DNA from: Streptomyces sp. LUP47B
GTDB taxonomy: Bacteria > Actinomycetota > Actinomycetes > Streptomycetales > Streptomycetaceae
DNA: 64,000 nucleotides
Direction: 5' to 3'
NCBI RefSeq assembly: GCF_001746295.1
Contig: NZ_MJAH01000003.1
Location: forward strand, 554,575-618,574
A model generated the notes under the pieces. It saw only the letters and a program-made list of their open reading frames with translations, was not told the DNA's origin and ran no database searches. Below are positions 17,104-26,113 of this stretch, one piece after another. The position numbers were made by a program, and so were the translations under genes. Positions within the stretch are counted from its first letter, which is position 1, and the number at the start of each line of letters is the position of its first letter.

Positions 17104-19890
17104 GTGGCATTTCCGGCGCACGACGCAGAGCACGCGACGCAGGCAGGGCTGCTCGGGCGGCAGAGCGAATGTGCCTTCCTCGGCAAAATGATCAAGGCGG
17201 TCCGGGCCAGGGAGAGCCGCGCACTCGTCGTCCACGGCGCGCCCGGCGTCGGGAAATCGGCGCTGCTCGCCCATGTGATGGACACGGCCACCGATCTGCG
17301 TGTGCTGCGCGCCGTCGGGATCGAATCCGAGCGGGAACTCGACTTCGCCGCCCTGCACCAACTGTGCGCTCCGCTGCTCGACCGGCTGAACCACCTGCCT
17401 GCCCCGCAGCGCGGCGCGCTCGAGACGGTGTTCGGGGTGCGGGCGGGGGCTCCGCCCCCACGCCTTCTGGTGGGCCTTGCGGTGCTCGGTCTGCTTTCGA
17501 ACTCCGCGCTGGAACGCCCCTTGGTCTGTGTCGTCGACGACGCGCAGTGGATGGACCGCGTCTCGGCGCAGGTGCTGGGCTTCGTCGCCCGCCGGCTACC
17601 GGTGGAGTCGGTCGTCCTGGTCTTCGGCACCCGCGAGCGGGCCCAGGAGCTGCACGGTCTGCCGGAGTTGGAGGTCACCGGACTCAGTGACGCCGACGCC
17701 CACATGTTGCTCGACTCGGTCACGCACGCTCGGTTCGACCAGCAGGTCCGCGACCGGATCGTCGCGGAGACCCATGGCAATCCCCTGGCCTTGTTGCAGC
17801 TGCCACAAGGGCCGGCCGTCGGCGAGGCGGCCGGGGGCTCCGGGCTGGTGCACGCCGACAGCGTGCCGGGCCGGATCGAGCAGAGCTTCATGAGCCGAAT
17901 CGCCGAACTGCCCCGGCAGACATGTCTGTTGCTGCTGGTCGCCGCCATCGAGCCGGTCGGTGACCCGGCCCTGGTGTGGCGTGCCGCCGGCCGACTCGGT
18001 GTGACCCCGGAGGGGGCCCTGGCCGGTGGCACACACGGGCTGTTGTCGTTCGACGTACGCGTGACGTTCCGCCACCCGCTCGTGCGGTCGGCCGTGTACA
18101 GGTCGGCGACGGAAGAGGATCGCCGAGCGGTACACCTCGCCCTCGCGGAGGTCACCGACCCGCAGGCGGACCCGGATCGCCACGCCTGGCACCTCGCGTC
18201 CGCCGCCACCGAGCCCGACGAGAGCGTCGCCGGCGAACTGGAGCGGTCCGCCGACCGTGCACAGGCGCGCGGTGGGCCGGCCGCCTCGGCGGCGTTCCTG
18301 CAACGCTCCGTCGCGCTGACCGTCGACATCACACGGCGGGCGGACCGCGCCGTGGCAGCCGCGGCCGCCACCCTTCAGGCGGGCGACGTCGAAGGCGCAC
18401 GCAAACTCGTCGACATTGCGGACACCGATGCCCGGACCGAGTTCCAGCGCGCGCGATGCGACCTCGTTCGCGGCCGGATGGCTCTCGCGGCCGGGGTCGA
18501 CAACGAGGCGCCGCGTCTCCTGCTGCGGGCCGCGCAGCGGCTCGAACCGTTCGACGCGGTCCTCGCGCACGAGACCTGTCTGATCGCGTGGGGCGCGGCG
18601 GCGTTGATCGCCGCCGACGCGGACAGCCTGGAGCTGGTCTCCCGCGCGATGAAGGAACTTCCGCCCGCCGAGGGCGCTCCGCACGCCCTCGATCTCGTGA
18701 TCAAGGGGTGCGCCCTGCTCGTCACCGACGGCAGGGCCGCCGCCGTTCCCGTACTGCGGCGGGCTGTGACCGAACTGGCGGACCTGCCCGCGCGCGACGT
18801 CCTGAAGTGGGGCTGGGTGGCCAACTGCGTGAGTGCGGTCCTCTGGGACGACGAGATCCTGCGCGTCATGTACAGCCAGGCCGTCGAGGTGGTCCGGACC
18901 GCCGGCGCCCTGACCGAACTCCCGCTGTACCTGGCCTCGCTGGGGATGGCGACCACCTGGGCCGGGGACTTCGACGGTGCGGCGGCGATCGTCGCCGAGG
19001 CCGACGCCGTGGCCGCGGCGACCGGCGTTCCCATCGCGCCGTACGTCAGGCTGCGGCTCAGCGCCCTGCGGGGCCGGGGCGCCGAGGCCGAGGCCCTCAT
19101 CGCCGACACGATCGAAGTGGCGGGCGCGGGGGGCCAGTTGAAGGGGGTCGCCGGCGCGCAGTGGGCGGCCGCGGTCCTCTACAACGGTCTCGCCCGCTAC
19201 GAACAGGCGATGTCGGCGGCCCGCGCCGGTACGCGGACGGCGGAGCTGTGGGTCTCGGTGTGGGTGCTGCCCGAACTCGTCGAGGCCGCGGTGCGTGTCG
19301 GTGACGAGGAAACCGCTCGCGGCGCACTCGAACGGCTGGCGGAGGCGGCGGAGGAATGTGAGACCGACTGGGCGCAGGGAACGCTGGCCCGGTCCCGGGC
19401 GCTGCTGAGCCAGGGAGCGGCTGCGGACCGCCTGTACCGTGCGGCGGTCGAGCGCCTGGGCCGGACGCGGCTGCGTCCCGAACTCGCGCGTGCCCACCTG
19501 CTGTACGGGGAATGGCTGCGCCGTGAGCGGCAGCGGGTCCAGGCCCGTGAGCAACTGCGCACGGCGTACGAGATCTTCGTGTCCATCGGGATGGAGGCGT
19601 TCGCCGAACGGGCCCGCCGCGAGCTGCTCGCCACCGGGGAGTCCGTCCGCAAACGCACGACCGAGGCGTCGTCGAGTGACGAACTGACGCCGCAGGAACG
19701 GCAGATCGCGCTGTTGGTGCGGGCCGGCCTGTCCAACCCCGAGGTCGGAACGCGGCTCTTTTTGAGCCCGCGGACGGTCGAGTGGCATCTGCGGAAGGTC
19801 TTCACCAAGCTGTCGATCACCTCCCGCAGGCAGCTGCGGGACGATCTGCCGCACGGCGAGTTGGCACCGGAGTGGGGCTTCAAGGGATGA
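17104..19890 (+). CDS. LAL-type LuxR family transcriptional regulator
   Basis: A large ATP-binding LuxR regulator of about 928 residues. The N-terminal half has a Walker A loop (HGAPGVGKSALL) and the Walker B-like VCVVDDAQWMD; the middle is helical and TPR-like. The C-terminus is a LuxR helix-turn-helix (LTPQERQIALLVRAGLSNPEVG and SPRTVEWHLRKVFTKL). The GTG at 17104 has GAGG nine bases upstream; an in-frame ATG at 17068 has no ribosome site. Its stop overlaps the convergent SDR gene by 11 bases. Such regulators often control catabolism or secondary metabolism; no biosynthetic cluster is nearby. Confidence 0.88.
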   Translation: MAFPAHDAEHATQAGLLGRQSECAFLGKMIKAVRARESRALVVHGAPGVGKSALLAHVMDTATDLRVLRAVGIESERELDFAALHQLCAPLLDRLNHLPAPQRGALETVFGVRAGAPPPRLLVGLAVLGLLSNSALERPLVCVVDDAQWMDRVSAQVLGFVARRLPVESVVLVFGTRERAQELHGLPELEVTGLSDADAHMLLDSVTHARFDQQVRDRIVAETHGNPLALLQLPQGPAVGEAAGGSGLVHADSVPGRIEQSFMSRIAELPRQTCLLLLVAAIEPVGDPALVWRAAGRLGVTPEGALAGGTHGLLSFDVRVTFRHPLVRSAVYRSATEEDRRAVHLALAEVTDPQADPDRHAWHLASAATEPDESVAGELERSADRAQARGGPAASAAFLQRSVALTVDITRRADRAVAAAAATLQAGDVEGARKLVDIADTDARTEFQRARCDLVRGRMALAAGVDNEAPRLLLRAAQRLEPFDAVLAHETCLIAWGAAALIAADADSLELVSRAMKELPPAEGAPHALDLVIKGCALLVTDGRAAAVPVLRRAVTELADLPARDVLKWGWVANCVSAVLWDDEILRVMYSQAVEVVRTAGALTELPLYLASLGMATTWAGDFDGAAAIVAEADAVAAATGVPIAPYVRLRLSALRGRGAEAEALIADTIEVAGAGGQLKGVAGAQWAAAVLYNGLARYEQAMSAARAGTRTAELWVSVWVLPELVEAAVRVGDEETARGALERLAEAAEECETDWAQGTLARSRALLSQGAAADRLYRAAVERLGRTRLRPELARAHLLYGEWLRRERQRVQAREQLRTAYEIFVSIGMEAFAERARRELLATGESVRKRTTEASSSDELTPQERQIALLVRAGLSNPEVGTRLFLSPRTVEWHLRKVFTKLSITSRRQLRDDLPHGELAPEWGFKG

Positions 19891-20599
19891 GTTGCTGGCC
19901 GCCGTCCACGTCGTAGGTCGCCCCCGTCAGCGCCGTGTTGGTCATCAGGTGCAGTGCGAGTGCCGCCACGTCCTCGGGTCCGACGACGCGCCGGATGGGC
20001 AGTGTGGCGCGCAACTGCTCCCGGCGGGACTCGATCTCGTCGCCGAGGAGGTGTGCCGACAACGGCGTGTCGACGAACCCGGCGGCGATCGCGTTGACCC
20101 GCATAGGGGCGAGTTCGAGGGCGGCGTTCGCGACGATGGCGGGCAGTGCGGCCGCCGCGACGGCCGCGATGCTCAGACCCACACCGGGACGACGGGCGTG
20201 CGTGCCCGTGATGTACGTCAGTGATCCGCCGGGACGGACACGGCTCGCGCACTCCCGGGCGATGCGCAGCGACCCCAGGACGTGTTCGTCCAGCACACTC
20301 CGGGCTTGATCGAAGTCCATCTCGAGGATCGGGGCGTAGACGGGGCCGCCGCCACCGACCAGTACGTGGTCGACGGGCAGGGGCAGCTCGGTGAAGAACC
20401 GGCGCAGGCCCTCGGTGTCACTCAGGACGAGTGTGGCGGCCAGCGCCCCCAACTCGTCCCGGGCGGCGTCGAGCCGTCCTTGATCACGACCGGTGAGGAT
20501 GAGTTTCGCCCCGGCCGTGTGTGCCTGACGGCCGGTCTCCAACCCGATGCCGGAGCTGCCGCCGATGACGACCACGGTGCTTCCCGAGAGATCGTTCAC
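19880..20599 (-). CDS. SDR-fold protein lacking the catalytic Tyr-Lys pair
   Basis: A 239-residue short-chain dehydrogenase/reductase-like protein with the cofactor motif IGGSSGIGLETG and the C-terminal LTGATYDVDGGQQLIP. The usual YxxxK is absent: after ITGTHARRPGVGLS the helix runs IAAVAAAALPAIVANAALEL with no Tyr or Lys in the catalytic places. The NNAG tetrad region reads VLVGGGGPVYA. It may bind nucleotide without classical chemistry. The GTG start has GAGGAGGAAGCA upstream. Its 3' end overlaps the LuxR gene. Confidence 0.82.
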   Translation of the reverse strand: MNDLSGSTVVVIGGSSGIGLETGRQAHTAGAKLILTGRDQGRLDAARDELGALAATLVLSDTEGLRRFFTELPLPVDHVLVGGGGPVYAPILEMDFDQARSVLDEHVLGSLRIARECASRVRPGGSLTYITGTHARRPGVGLSIAAVAAAALPAIVANAALELAPMRVNAIAAGFVDTPLSAHLLGDEIESRREQLRATLPIRRVVGPEDVAALALHLMTNTALTGATYDVDGGQQLIP

Positions 20600-20970
20600 T
20601 GCTTCCTCCTCGCGCGGTCACTGCCTGCTTCGGTTGAGTCCCGGCCGGTGATCGGGAACGCGGCGACCTCGGCGGAGAACCGAGTGGTGGTCGTGACCAG
20701 GCGGTCGCCGCGTCCAGCATCGGACGGCCGGGCGAACGCTCGCGCCTGTGAAGTTCCCTGGTCGTGTGCCGGCCAGTGAGTTCCACGGGCGCGACGAAAC
20801 GGGGTCGTCCCCCACTGTGGTCCTGTGTTGTCCGTCGGGCCACTACGCAGGCGGGCAGGGCGGTGCGGTGCTGACCCGGTTGCCCCACGTGGGGCCAGTG
20901 CACCAGTGGGCCCCCCGGCCGGCCGGTCACGGGGCGATCGCTTCGTACGACACGACGGAAGAGGGCCATC
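20600..20970. promoter_or_regulatory. divergent promoter region with a 14-bp palindrome at 20882-20895
   Basis: This 371-base spacer between the two divergent SDR genes holds a perfect palindrome GCCCCACGTGGGGC, centred about 80 bases before the ATG at 20971. A second, looser inverted repeat follows it (GGGGCC to GGGCCCC). No open frame with coding character is visible. An operator for an unidentified regulator is possible. Confidence 0.5.
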
Positions 20971-21684
20971 ATGAGCGTGCCGGGCAGGAAGGTCGCTGTC
21001 ATCACGGGTGCCTCGCAGGGCATCGGTGCGGCCCTGGTCGAGGCGTACGGGAAGCTCGGTTACGGCGTCGTGGCGACATCGCGGAGCATCGCCCCCGGAC
21101 CGGACCCGGATGTCCTCGCGGTCCGGGGCGACATCACCGACCCCGCGGCAGCTGAGCATGTGGTCGCGGCCGCGATCGAACGGTTCGGCCGCGTCGACAC
21201 CCTGATCAACAACGCCGGTATCTACATCGCCAAGCCGTTCACCGAGTACACCCGGGCGGACTACGAGGCCATCACCGGCGTGAACCTGGCGGGCTTCTTC
21301 TTCGTCACGCAGCTGGCCGTCGCGCAGATGCTCCGCCAGGGGAGCGGTCATGTCGTCCAGATCAGTACGAGTCTGGCCGACCACGCCAACTCCGCGGTGA
21401 CCGCGACGCTGGCCTCCTTGACCAAGGGTGGACTGCAGTCCGTCACCCGTGCTCTGGCCATCGAGTACGCGGCCCGCGGCATCCGCAGCAACGCGGTCTC
21501 CCTGGGCGTGATCAGGACGCCGATGAACTCGGACGCGGACGACGGCTCCCTCGCCCGCAGTCATCCCCTGGGCAGGATGGGTGAGGTCGGCGACGTCGTC
21601 GACGCGATCGTCTACCTGGAGAACGCCCCCTTCGTGACCGGCGAGATCCTCCACGTCGACGGCGGCCAGAACGCCGGCCACTGA
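20971..21684 (+). CDS. SDR family protein with altered active site
   Basis: A 237-residue short-chain dehydrogenase-like protein: TGASQGIGAALVE cofactor loop, DTLINNAGIYIAKPF, catalytic-region Ser in VQISTSLADHANS, and the tail FVTGEILHVDGGQNAGH. The expected Tyr-x3-Lys reads ALASLTKGG-like (TATLASLTKGG): the lysine is kept but Ala replaces the tyrosine. A clade of SDRs with LASLTKGG is known to me, so this is probably not a sequencing error. It diverges from another Tyr-less SDR; this pairing is unusual. Confidence 0.83.
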   Translation: MSVPGRKVAVITGASQGIGAALVEAYGKLGYGVVATSRSIAPGPDPDVLAVRGDITDPAAAEHVVAAAIERFGRVDTLINNAGIYIAKPFTEYTRADYEAITGVNLAGFFFVTQLAVAQMLRQGSGHVVQISTSLADHANSAVTATLASLTKGGLQSVTRALAIEYAARGIRSNAVSLGVIRTPMNSDADDGSLARSHPLGRMGEVGDVVDAIVYLENAPFVTGEILHVDGGQNAGH

Positions 21685-21713
21685 ACCGCTCGGTCAGGTG
21701 ACGGCGGCTGCCC

Positions 21714-23153
21714 TCAGGCGGAGGAGCCGACGGCATCGCCTCCGTGCCCGGTCGTGAGGTGGGCCCGGACCGCGGTCGCCGCCATGGCGGTGATCACCGC
21801 CACCCAGACCAGTGCGCCGACCCAGATCTCCCATCGGCCCAGCGTGGTCATCCACGACGTTCCGGTCGCGCGTCCCAGTTCGTGGGTGGTGACCCCGTAC
21901 ATGCCGATGGGGAACACCAGGTTCCACCAGCCGAATTCGTAGCGGAACGGAACCTTGCGCACCACGTGCCGCCAGACGCCCAGCGCGAGCAGCAGCGGGA
22001 TCAGCCAGGTGGAGAACGACCACAGGACCACCGACGTGCCGGCGATGACAGGACGCGACAGCAGCATGTTTCCTGAGGGCAGTGAGAGCAGCCTCGTTCC
22101 GGCGAGCACCGTGATCGCCGCCGCCCCCATGAAGATCCAGGACGAGGTCATGAGGCTTCGTGGCTCGACCGGTCGCGTCAGGAGCCTGCTCAGGACCATG
22201 CCGGCGATCAACAGGTACTGCACCAGTCCGATGCCCCAGCAGACCAGGGCAAGGACAGGCAGTTGCCGGCCCGACACCTGCTGGGCCAGAGCCGCCGCCG
22301 CCAAGGCCACCGACTCCGACCCCACGGCCCACAGGAACCAGGCGCCGTTGACGTGGTCGAGCGACGGGTTCCGCCGGACGCCGGCGATCAGTCCCAGGGG
22401 AATTGCGTAGCCCAGCAGCAGCCACCCCACCGCTCCGAACGCCAGGAACGCGCCGGCCGCCGCCGTATGGCCGTCCGGTGCGAGGCGGGCGGCCATCACG
22501 TCGGCGGCGATGACGATCGTGAGGAACGAGAAGCCGCGCGGCCCGACGAAGTCCGCGACGATGCGCTCCCGCCGGCGCAGCAGACGCCAGGCGTAGGCGG
22601 GCAGCAGCACCGCGCAGCCGATCAGGCCGACCACCAGGAGAACGGCGGAGGCGGTGTGCGCGCCGTTGATGTTCAGGCCGGTCGAGACGATGCCGGTGCC
22701 CATGACGAACGCGAACGCCCCCGCGTTGAGGTCGGCGACCGCGGAGGACACACGCGCCAGGAATCCGCGCGAGGGCGGATCCGATCGCGCGGGGTCCGCG
22801 CGGGCCAGCCACTCCGCGAGGACGGCGACATGGCCGCCGTGCGGGTCCTCGGCGGAGGTCAGCAGGGTCAGTCTGGTGTGTTCGGCCAGGTCGCGCAGAT
22901 GGTTCGCCGCCTGTCGGTGCTCAGGATCCTCCAGCTCGGCGAGATAGCGGTGGCGGAACTCCGAGTATTCCAGGGGGTCTTGGCTGTAGCTGCGCTGCAA
23001 CGCGGCCGAGGGTGCGACCGTGCTCAGCCATTCGTCGAGACGCGCTGCCTCTTCGCTGATGTCCTGCGGCCAGACGCGGTCGACGAGCACCCGGGTGCCG
23101 TCCTCGACGGGCGTCTGTTCGTAGACCGTGCGACAGGTCACCTGCTTGGCCAT
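21714..23153 (-). CDS. fusion: DUF488 domain plus TDT (TehA/SLAC1) permease
   Basis: A 479-residue fusion. Residues 1 to about 112 form a DUF488 domain (YeaO type): VTCRTVYEQTPVEDGTRVLVDRVWP, then RLDEWLSTVAPS and LTLLTSAEDPHGGHVAVLAEWL. From about 125 it becomes a ten-helix TDT permease beginning AGAFAFVMGTGIVSTGLNI and ending near MYGVTTHELGRATG and the last helix. The start at 23153 has GAAAGG six bases upstream, right where the DUF488 domain should begin. DUF488 proteins are small, cytosolic and of unknown role; tethering one to an anion exporter suggests sensing or gating of the same anion. Confidence 0.85.
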   Translation of the reverse strand: MAKQVTCRTVYEQTPVEDGTRVLVDRVWPQDISEEAARLDEWLSTVAPSAALQRSYSQDPLEYSEFRHRYLAELEDPEHRQAANHLRDLAEHTRLTLLTSAEDPHGGHVAVLAEWLARADPARSDPPSRGFLARVSSAVADLNAGAFAFVMGTGIVSTGLNINGAHTASAVLLVVGLIGCAVLLPAYAWRLLRRRERIVADFVGPRGFSFLTIVIAADVMAARLAPDGHTAAAGAFLAFGAVGWLLLGYAIPLGLIAGVRRNPSLDHVNGAWFLWAVGSESVALAAAALAQQVSGRQLPVLALVCWGIGLVQYLLIAGMVLSRLLTRPVEPRSLMTSSWIFMGAAAITVLAGTRLLSLPSGNMLLSRPVIAGTSVVLWSFSTWLIPLLLALGVWRHVVRKVPFRYEFGWWNLVFPIGMYGVTTHELGRATGTSWMTTLGRWEIWVGALVWVAVITAMAATAVRAHLTTGHGGDAVGSSA

Positions 23154-23789
23154 GACGTACCTTTCCCGGACACGGCCTGGAGACGGCCGAGAAGTCACAC
23201 CGGTTCGACAACAGGAACACCGGGCGGGATCACCTCGTCGCGGTGAGGTACGGCGGTCCGGACGCCGGGCGGCCGCATCACGCAGTCCGGTCGCCAACCA
23301 CCGTCTCGCTCGACACCCGGCCCCGCAACTCGTACGGTCCCTGGCCGACGTGCGGCCAGGGACCGCCTGAAGCGACCGCCCGCACGACCGGACTCCGTGT
23401 CGCGCGTGCGCACCGACACCCTCCGGAGGCTGGACACCTGCTGGTGGACGATCGGACCAGTCGTCCTCGGCACGTTTCACCAGCGTCGCGAGTTCGACGT
23501 CGAGCGGGGGGCCGGTCGGTGAACGGGAAGTCGACGCCCAAGTACCCGAGCAGCAGGTCGTCCGCGAGGCGTCGGGTTTCGAGGACCCGGTGCGCGACTG
23601 TTATGCCGAGCAGTTGCGAGTCGCAGTACTGGGCGATGCCCTTGTGTCGGACGCTGTGAGCCCGGGCCACGGTCCCGGCCGTCTCGCGGCAACAGGGTGG
23701 CGTGCGGCGCGCGGACCGACGTACCCTCGCCCCGTACCGCACCACATGGCGGCCTCCAGCGCACACCCCAAAGACCCGGAGGTCCCCGC
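23154..23789. other. 636-bp spacer with a decayed minus-strand gene
   Basis: On the minus strand, about 23660-23430, there is a convincing coding stretch (VRHKGIAQYCDSQLLGITVAHR, LADDLLLGYLGVDFPFTDRP). It changes frame and continues PLDVELATLVKRAEDDWSD. I do not recognise the family; it looks like a frameshifted gene. A strong hairpin lies at 23336-23364. The right end carries the GGAGG of the acetyltransferase gene. Confidence 0.4.
23336..23364. terminator. perfect 11-bp hairpin
   Basis: GGTCCCTGGCC and its exact complement are separated by the 7-base loop GACGTGC. There is no T-run, as is common for Streptomyces terminators. It lies downstream of the decayed minus-strand gene and upstream of the DUF488-TDT gene, so it could insulate one from the other. 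Confidence 0.6.
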
Positions 23790-24704
23790 ATGCCCGCGCT
23801 CACGGTGCGCCCCTTCCGCCGCGACGACCGCGACCAGCTCACCGACCTGGTCAACGCGCATGTATCCGCCGTCGTCCCCGGTGTCTCGGTCTCGACGAAC
23901 ACGGTGCTCAGCGCCCTGGAGCGGCGGCCCGACGAGTTCATCACCGACCCGTGGGTGAGTGAACGCGTCACCCTCGTCGCCGAGCAGCGCGATCACGTGA
24001 TCGCCGCCGCGCATCTGCTGCGCTACCGGTCAGGGCCGGACGTCGGTGAGTCCTACCGGGAAGTCGGGGAGATCGACTGGTTTCTCTGCCATCCGGCGGC
24101 CTCCTTCCGGCAGGGTACCGACGAGGCCGCCGACCTGCTGATGGGCGCCTGCCTGGCCCAGCTCGCCCGGTGGAACGTACGGGTCCGGTACGCCGGCGGA
24201 GAGGTGCCCGCTCCCGGGGTGTACGGCCTGCCCCACACTTGGCCGCACATCCGTGCCGCCTTCGAACGCGCGGGCTTCAGGCATGTCGGCGACACGGAGG
24301 TGATCCTGATCGCTCGGGTGCCCGACCTGCCGCCCGCCGAGGCCCGCCCGGGCATCACCGTCCAGCGCACGCTGGGGGAGTGCGGCACCCGTCTCACGGC
24401 GTACGCCGACGGGCGCGCCCTTGGCTTCATCGAGGTCGACACCTCCCTGGCCCGCCCGGAGCGGCACGCCCGCGCCGCCGGCCTCGCCGACATCGGCAAC
24501 CTGCACGTCGACCCGGGCGCGTACGGCCTGGGCCTGGAGCACTGGCTCCTGGCCCAGGCCGCCGACTGGCTGCGCCTGTGCGGGGCCGACCGTCTCCTCG
24601 CCTACGAAGCCGCGAGCGACCAGACGGCGATCGCCTACCTGACCTCGGCCGGCTTCCGTGAACTGACCCGCACCGACCGCCGCTGGGAGCACCTGCCGGG
24701 GTGA
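23790..24704 (+). CDS. GNAT family N-acetyltransferase
   Basis: A 304-residue acetyltransferase-fold protein, about the length of a double GNAT. The N-terminal half begins LTVRPFRRDDRDQLTDLVNAHV. The C-terminal half carries the acetyl-CoA region (ADIGNLHVDPGAYGLGLEHWLLAQAADWL) and the closing DQTAIAYLTSAGFREL. GGAGG seven bases before the ATG fixes the start. It is monocistronic and converges on a VOC gene. Substrate unknown. Confidence 0.8.
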   Translation: MPALTVRPFRRDDRDQLTDLVNAHVSAVVPGVSVSTNTVLSALERRPDEFITDPWVSERVTLVAEQRDHVIAAAHLLRYRSGPDVGESYREVGEIDWFLCHPAASFRQGTDEAADLLMGACLAQLARWNVRVRYAGGEVPAPGVYGLPHTWPHIRAAFERAGFRHVGDTEVILIARVPDLPPAEARPGITVQRTLGECGTRLTAYADGRALGFIEVDTSLARPERHARAAGLADIGNLHVDPGAYGLGLEHWLLAQAADWLRLCGADRLLAYEAASDQTAIAYLTSAGFRELTRTDRRWEHLPG

Positions 24705-24750
24705 GATCGGCTCGCTGGCCGGTACCGGATCGGACCCCGGCCGGTGATCG

Positions 24751-25119
24751 TCAGGCGCGGTCGTGGAGTGTGACCTGGTAGCCGTCGGGGTCGGCGAAGG
24801 TGAAGGTCCGACCGAAGGGGCCGTCGATCGGTGCGGAGACGATGGTGTGACCGTCGGCGGCGAGCGCGTCGTGGATGGCCTGGACGTCGGTGGCGTGGAG
24901 CCAGATCGCGACACCGATGCCGGGCTGAGCGACGGATGCGAGATCGGTGCCGGGAATGACGTCGCGGAGTGCGAACGCGATCGGCTTCGTCTCGAAGACG
25001 ACGGCGTGCGGAGGTCCGGTGGGTGAGCGGACCAGGCCCAGGTACTGCTCGTAGAACGCCTGCGAAGCGTCGAGGTCGCGCGCTTGGAGTGAGATGAAGT
25101 CGGGACCGGTGGCGGGCAT
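24751..25119 (-). CDS. VOC family protein (MarR-linked)
   Basis: A 122-residue single-domain VOC protein: MPATGPDFISLQARDLDASQAFYEQYLGL, a central AIWLHATDVQAIHDAL and the closing FADPDGYQVTLHD. The start at 25119 is preceded by AAGGAG with seven bases spacing; the upstream in-frame ATG at 25140 falls inside an operator and is unlikely. It diverges from a MarR gene with two identical-arm operators between them. Induction by a MarR ligand and removal of a toxic electrophile is the likely scenario. Confidence 0.85.
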   Translation of the reverse strand: MPATGPDFISLQARDLDASQAFYEQYLGLVRSPTGPPHAVVFETKPIAFALRDVIPGTDLASVAQPGIGVAIWLHATDVQAIHDALAADGHTIVSAPIDGPFGRTFTFADPDGYQVTLHDRA

Positions 25120-25139
25120 GACGCTGCTCCTTCTGCTCA

Positions 25140-25183
25140 TGTCAGTTTTCTGACACAGGTCAACCTATGTCAGAATGCTGACA
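25140..25183. promoter_or_regulatory. double MarR operator between VOC and marR genes
   Basis: Two copies of TGTCAG-N4-CTGACA sit at 25140-25155 and 25168-25183, 28 bases apart. The arms are perfect in both; the spacers are TTTT and AATG. The second copy ends on the A of the MarR gene's ATG, and the first abuts the VOC gene's 5' region. This layout is a textbook site for autoregulation and divergent control by the adjacent MarR protein. Confidence 0.85.
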
Positions 25184-25635
25184 TGAATCAAGACGGTGTC
25201 GATCTCGAGACGTCACTGGGCTACCTGTTGAAGGAGGCGTCGAGCGCCCTCCGCGCGGCCATGGAGGAGGTGCTGCGACCGCTCGGGATGAACGTGACGC
25301 GCTACTCCTGCCTCGAACTGCTGGCTCAACGACCGGGCTTGTCGAACTCCGAGCTCGCACGGGGCGCGTTCGTGACACGGCAGTCGATGAACGTGCTGCT
25401 CCAGGCTCTGGAACGAGAGGGCTACGTGACCAGGCCCACGGAGGCACCCGTCGGAAAGGTTCTTCCCACGCGGCTCACGCCTCGCGGCCGACGGAGCCTC
25501 GAGAAGGCGACCGTGGCGGTCCGCTCCGTCGAGGTCAGAATGCTGGCCGGCATGACCGAGACCGAGCAGTCAGACGCGTTCCGGAGCCTGCGGAGCATGA
25601 TCCATTCCTTGCGCGAGAGCAACGACGGTACATAG
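25183..25635 (+). CDS. MarR family transcriptional regulator
   Basis: A 150-residue winged-helix regulator: helix-turn-helix LSNSELARGAFVTRQSMNVLLQALEREGYV, then the wing RPTEAPVGKVLPTRLTPRGRRSLEKA. The ATG overlaps the last base of the upstream operator, with no Shine-Dalgarno, so the transcript may be leaderless. It most likely represses itself and the divergent VOC gene. Confidence 0.88.
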   Translation: MNQDGVDLETSLGYLLKEASSALRAAMEEVLRPLGMNVTRYSCLELLAQRPGLSNSELARGAFVTRQSMNVLLQALEREGYVTRPTEAPVGKVLPTRLTPRGRRSLEKATVAVRSVEVRMLAGMTETEQSDAFRSLRSMIHSLRESNDGT

Positions 25636-26113
25636 CTCGTTCCCCGGCGCAGGTCTCGTGGAGATCTTCCGGGAGGCTTTCCCGTTCCACTGCCGCAGGT
25701 TCGTCTCGTCCGATACTGGCTGGAAGCGTCGAGCCGTGATCAGGCGGCCGGCCCACCCGGTGGCGCCCGGGCCGCCACCGGCGGGTGCGGGCCGTCAGCA
25801 ACCGGTCAATTGTCGATCCCGTACATGTCGGCCTGGCCGTTCGACGCGGTCAGGCCGCTGTGCACCGGAGCTTTCCCCGACGATGCTGATGCGTCAGCTC
25901 AATGTCTCGGCCTTCGACGCCGGGGACATGAGGGGTGACCAGACCGTCGGCCTAACGTGGTCGGCCGACTCCGCGTAGCCGATGCAGGGGCGTTGGTCGA
26001 AACGGTGACCGCCACGAGCGCCAGACCATGGTGCCGTTGCTGCCCGAATTCGACCCAAGCGCAGCGCAGGCGACCCCCGTCCATCGCTGACCAAACCCGC
26101 TCGGTGAGCCCCG
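25636..26113. other. 478-bp spacer
   Basis: Between the MarR gene and the convergent MDR gene I see only short frames without family resemblance. No hairpin with long perfect arms stands out. Its GC content is lower than that of the flanking genes in places, so it could hold an old relic. Confidence 0.35.

Noticed and set aside
17596..19854. A 752-codon antisense open frame over the LuxR gene
   Set aside because: Same GC-bias artefact; no recognisable motif.
17104..19890. Pathway-specific regulator of a secondary-metabolite cluster
   Set aside because: No biosynthetic enzymes (PKS, NRPS, terpene or RiPP) lie nearby.
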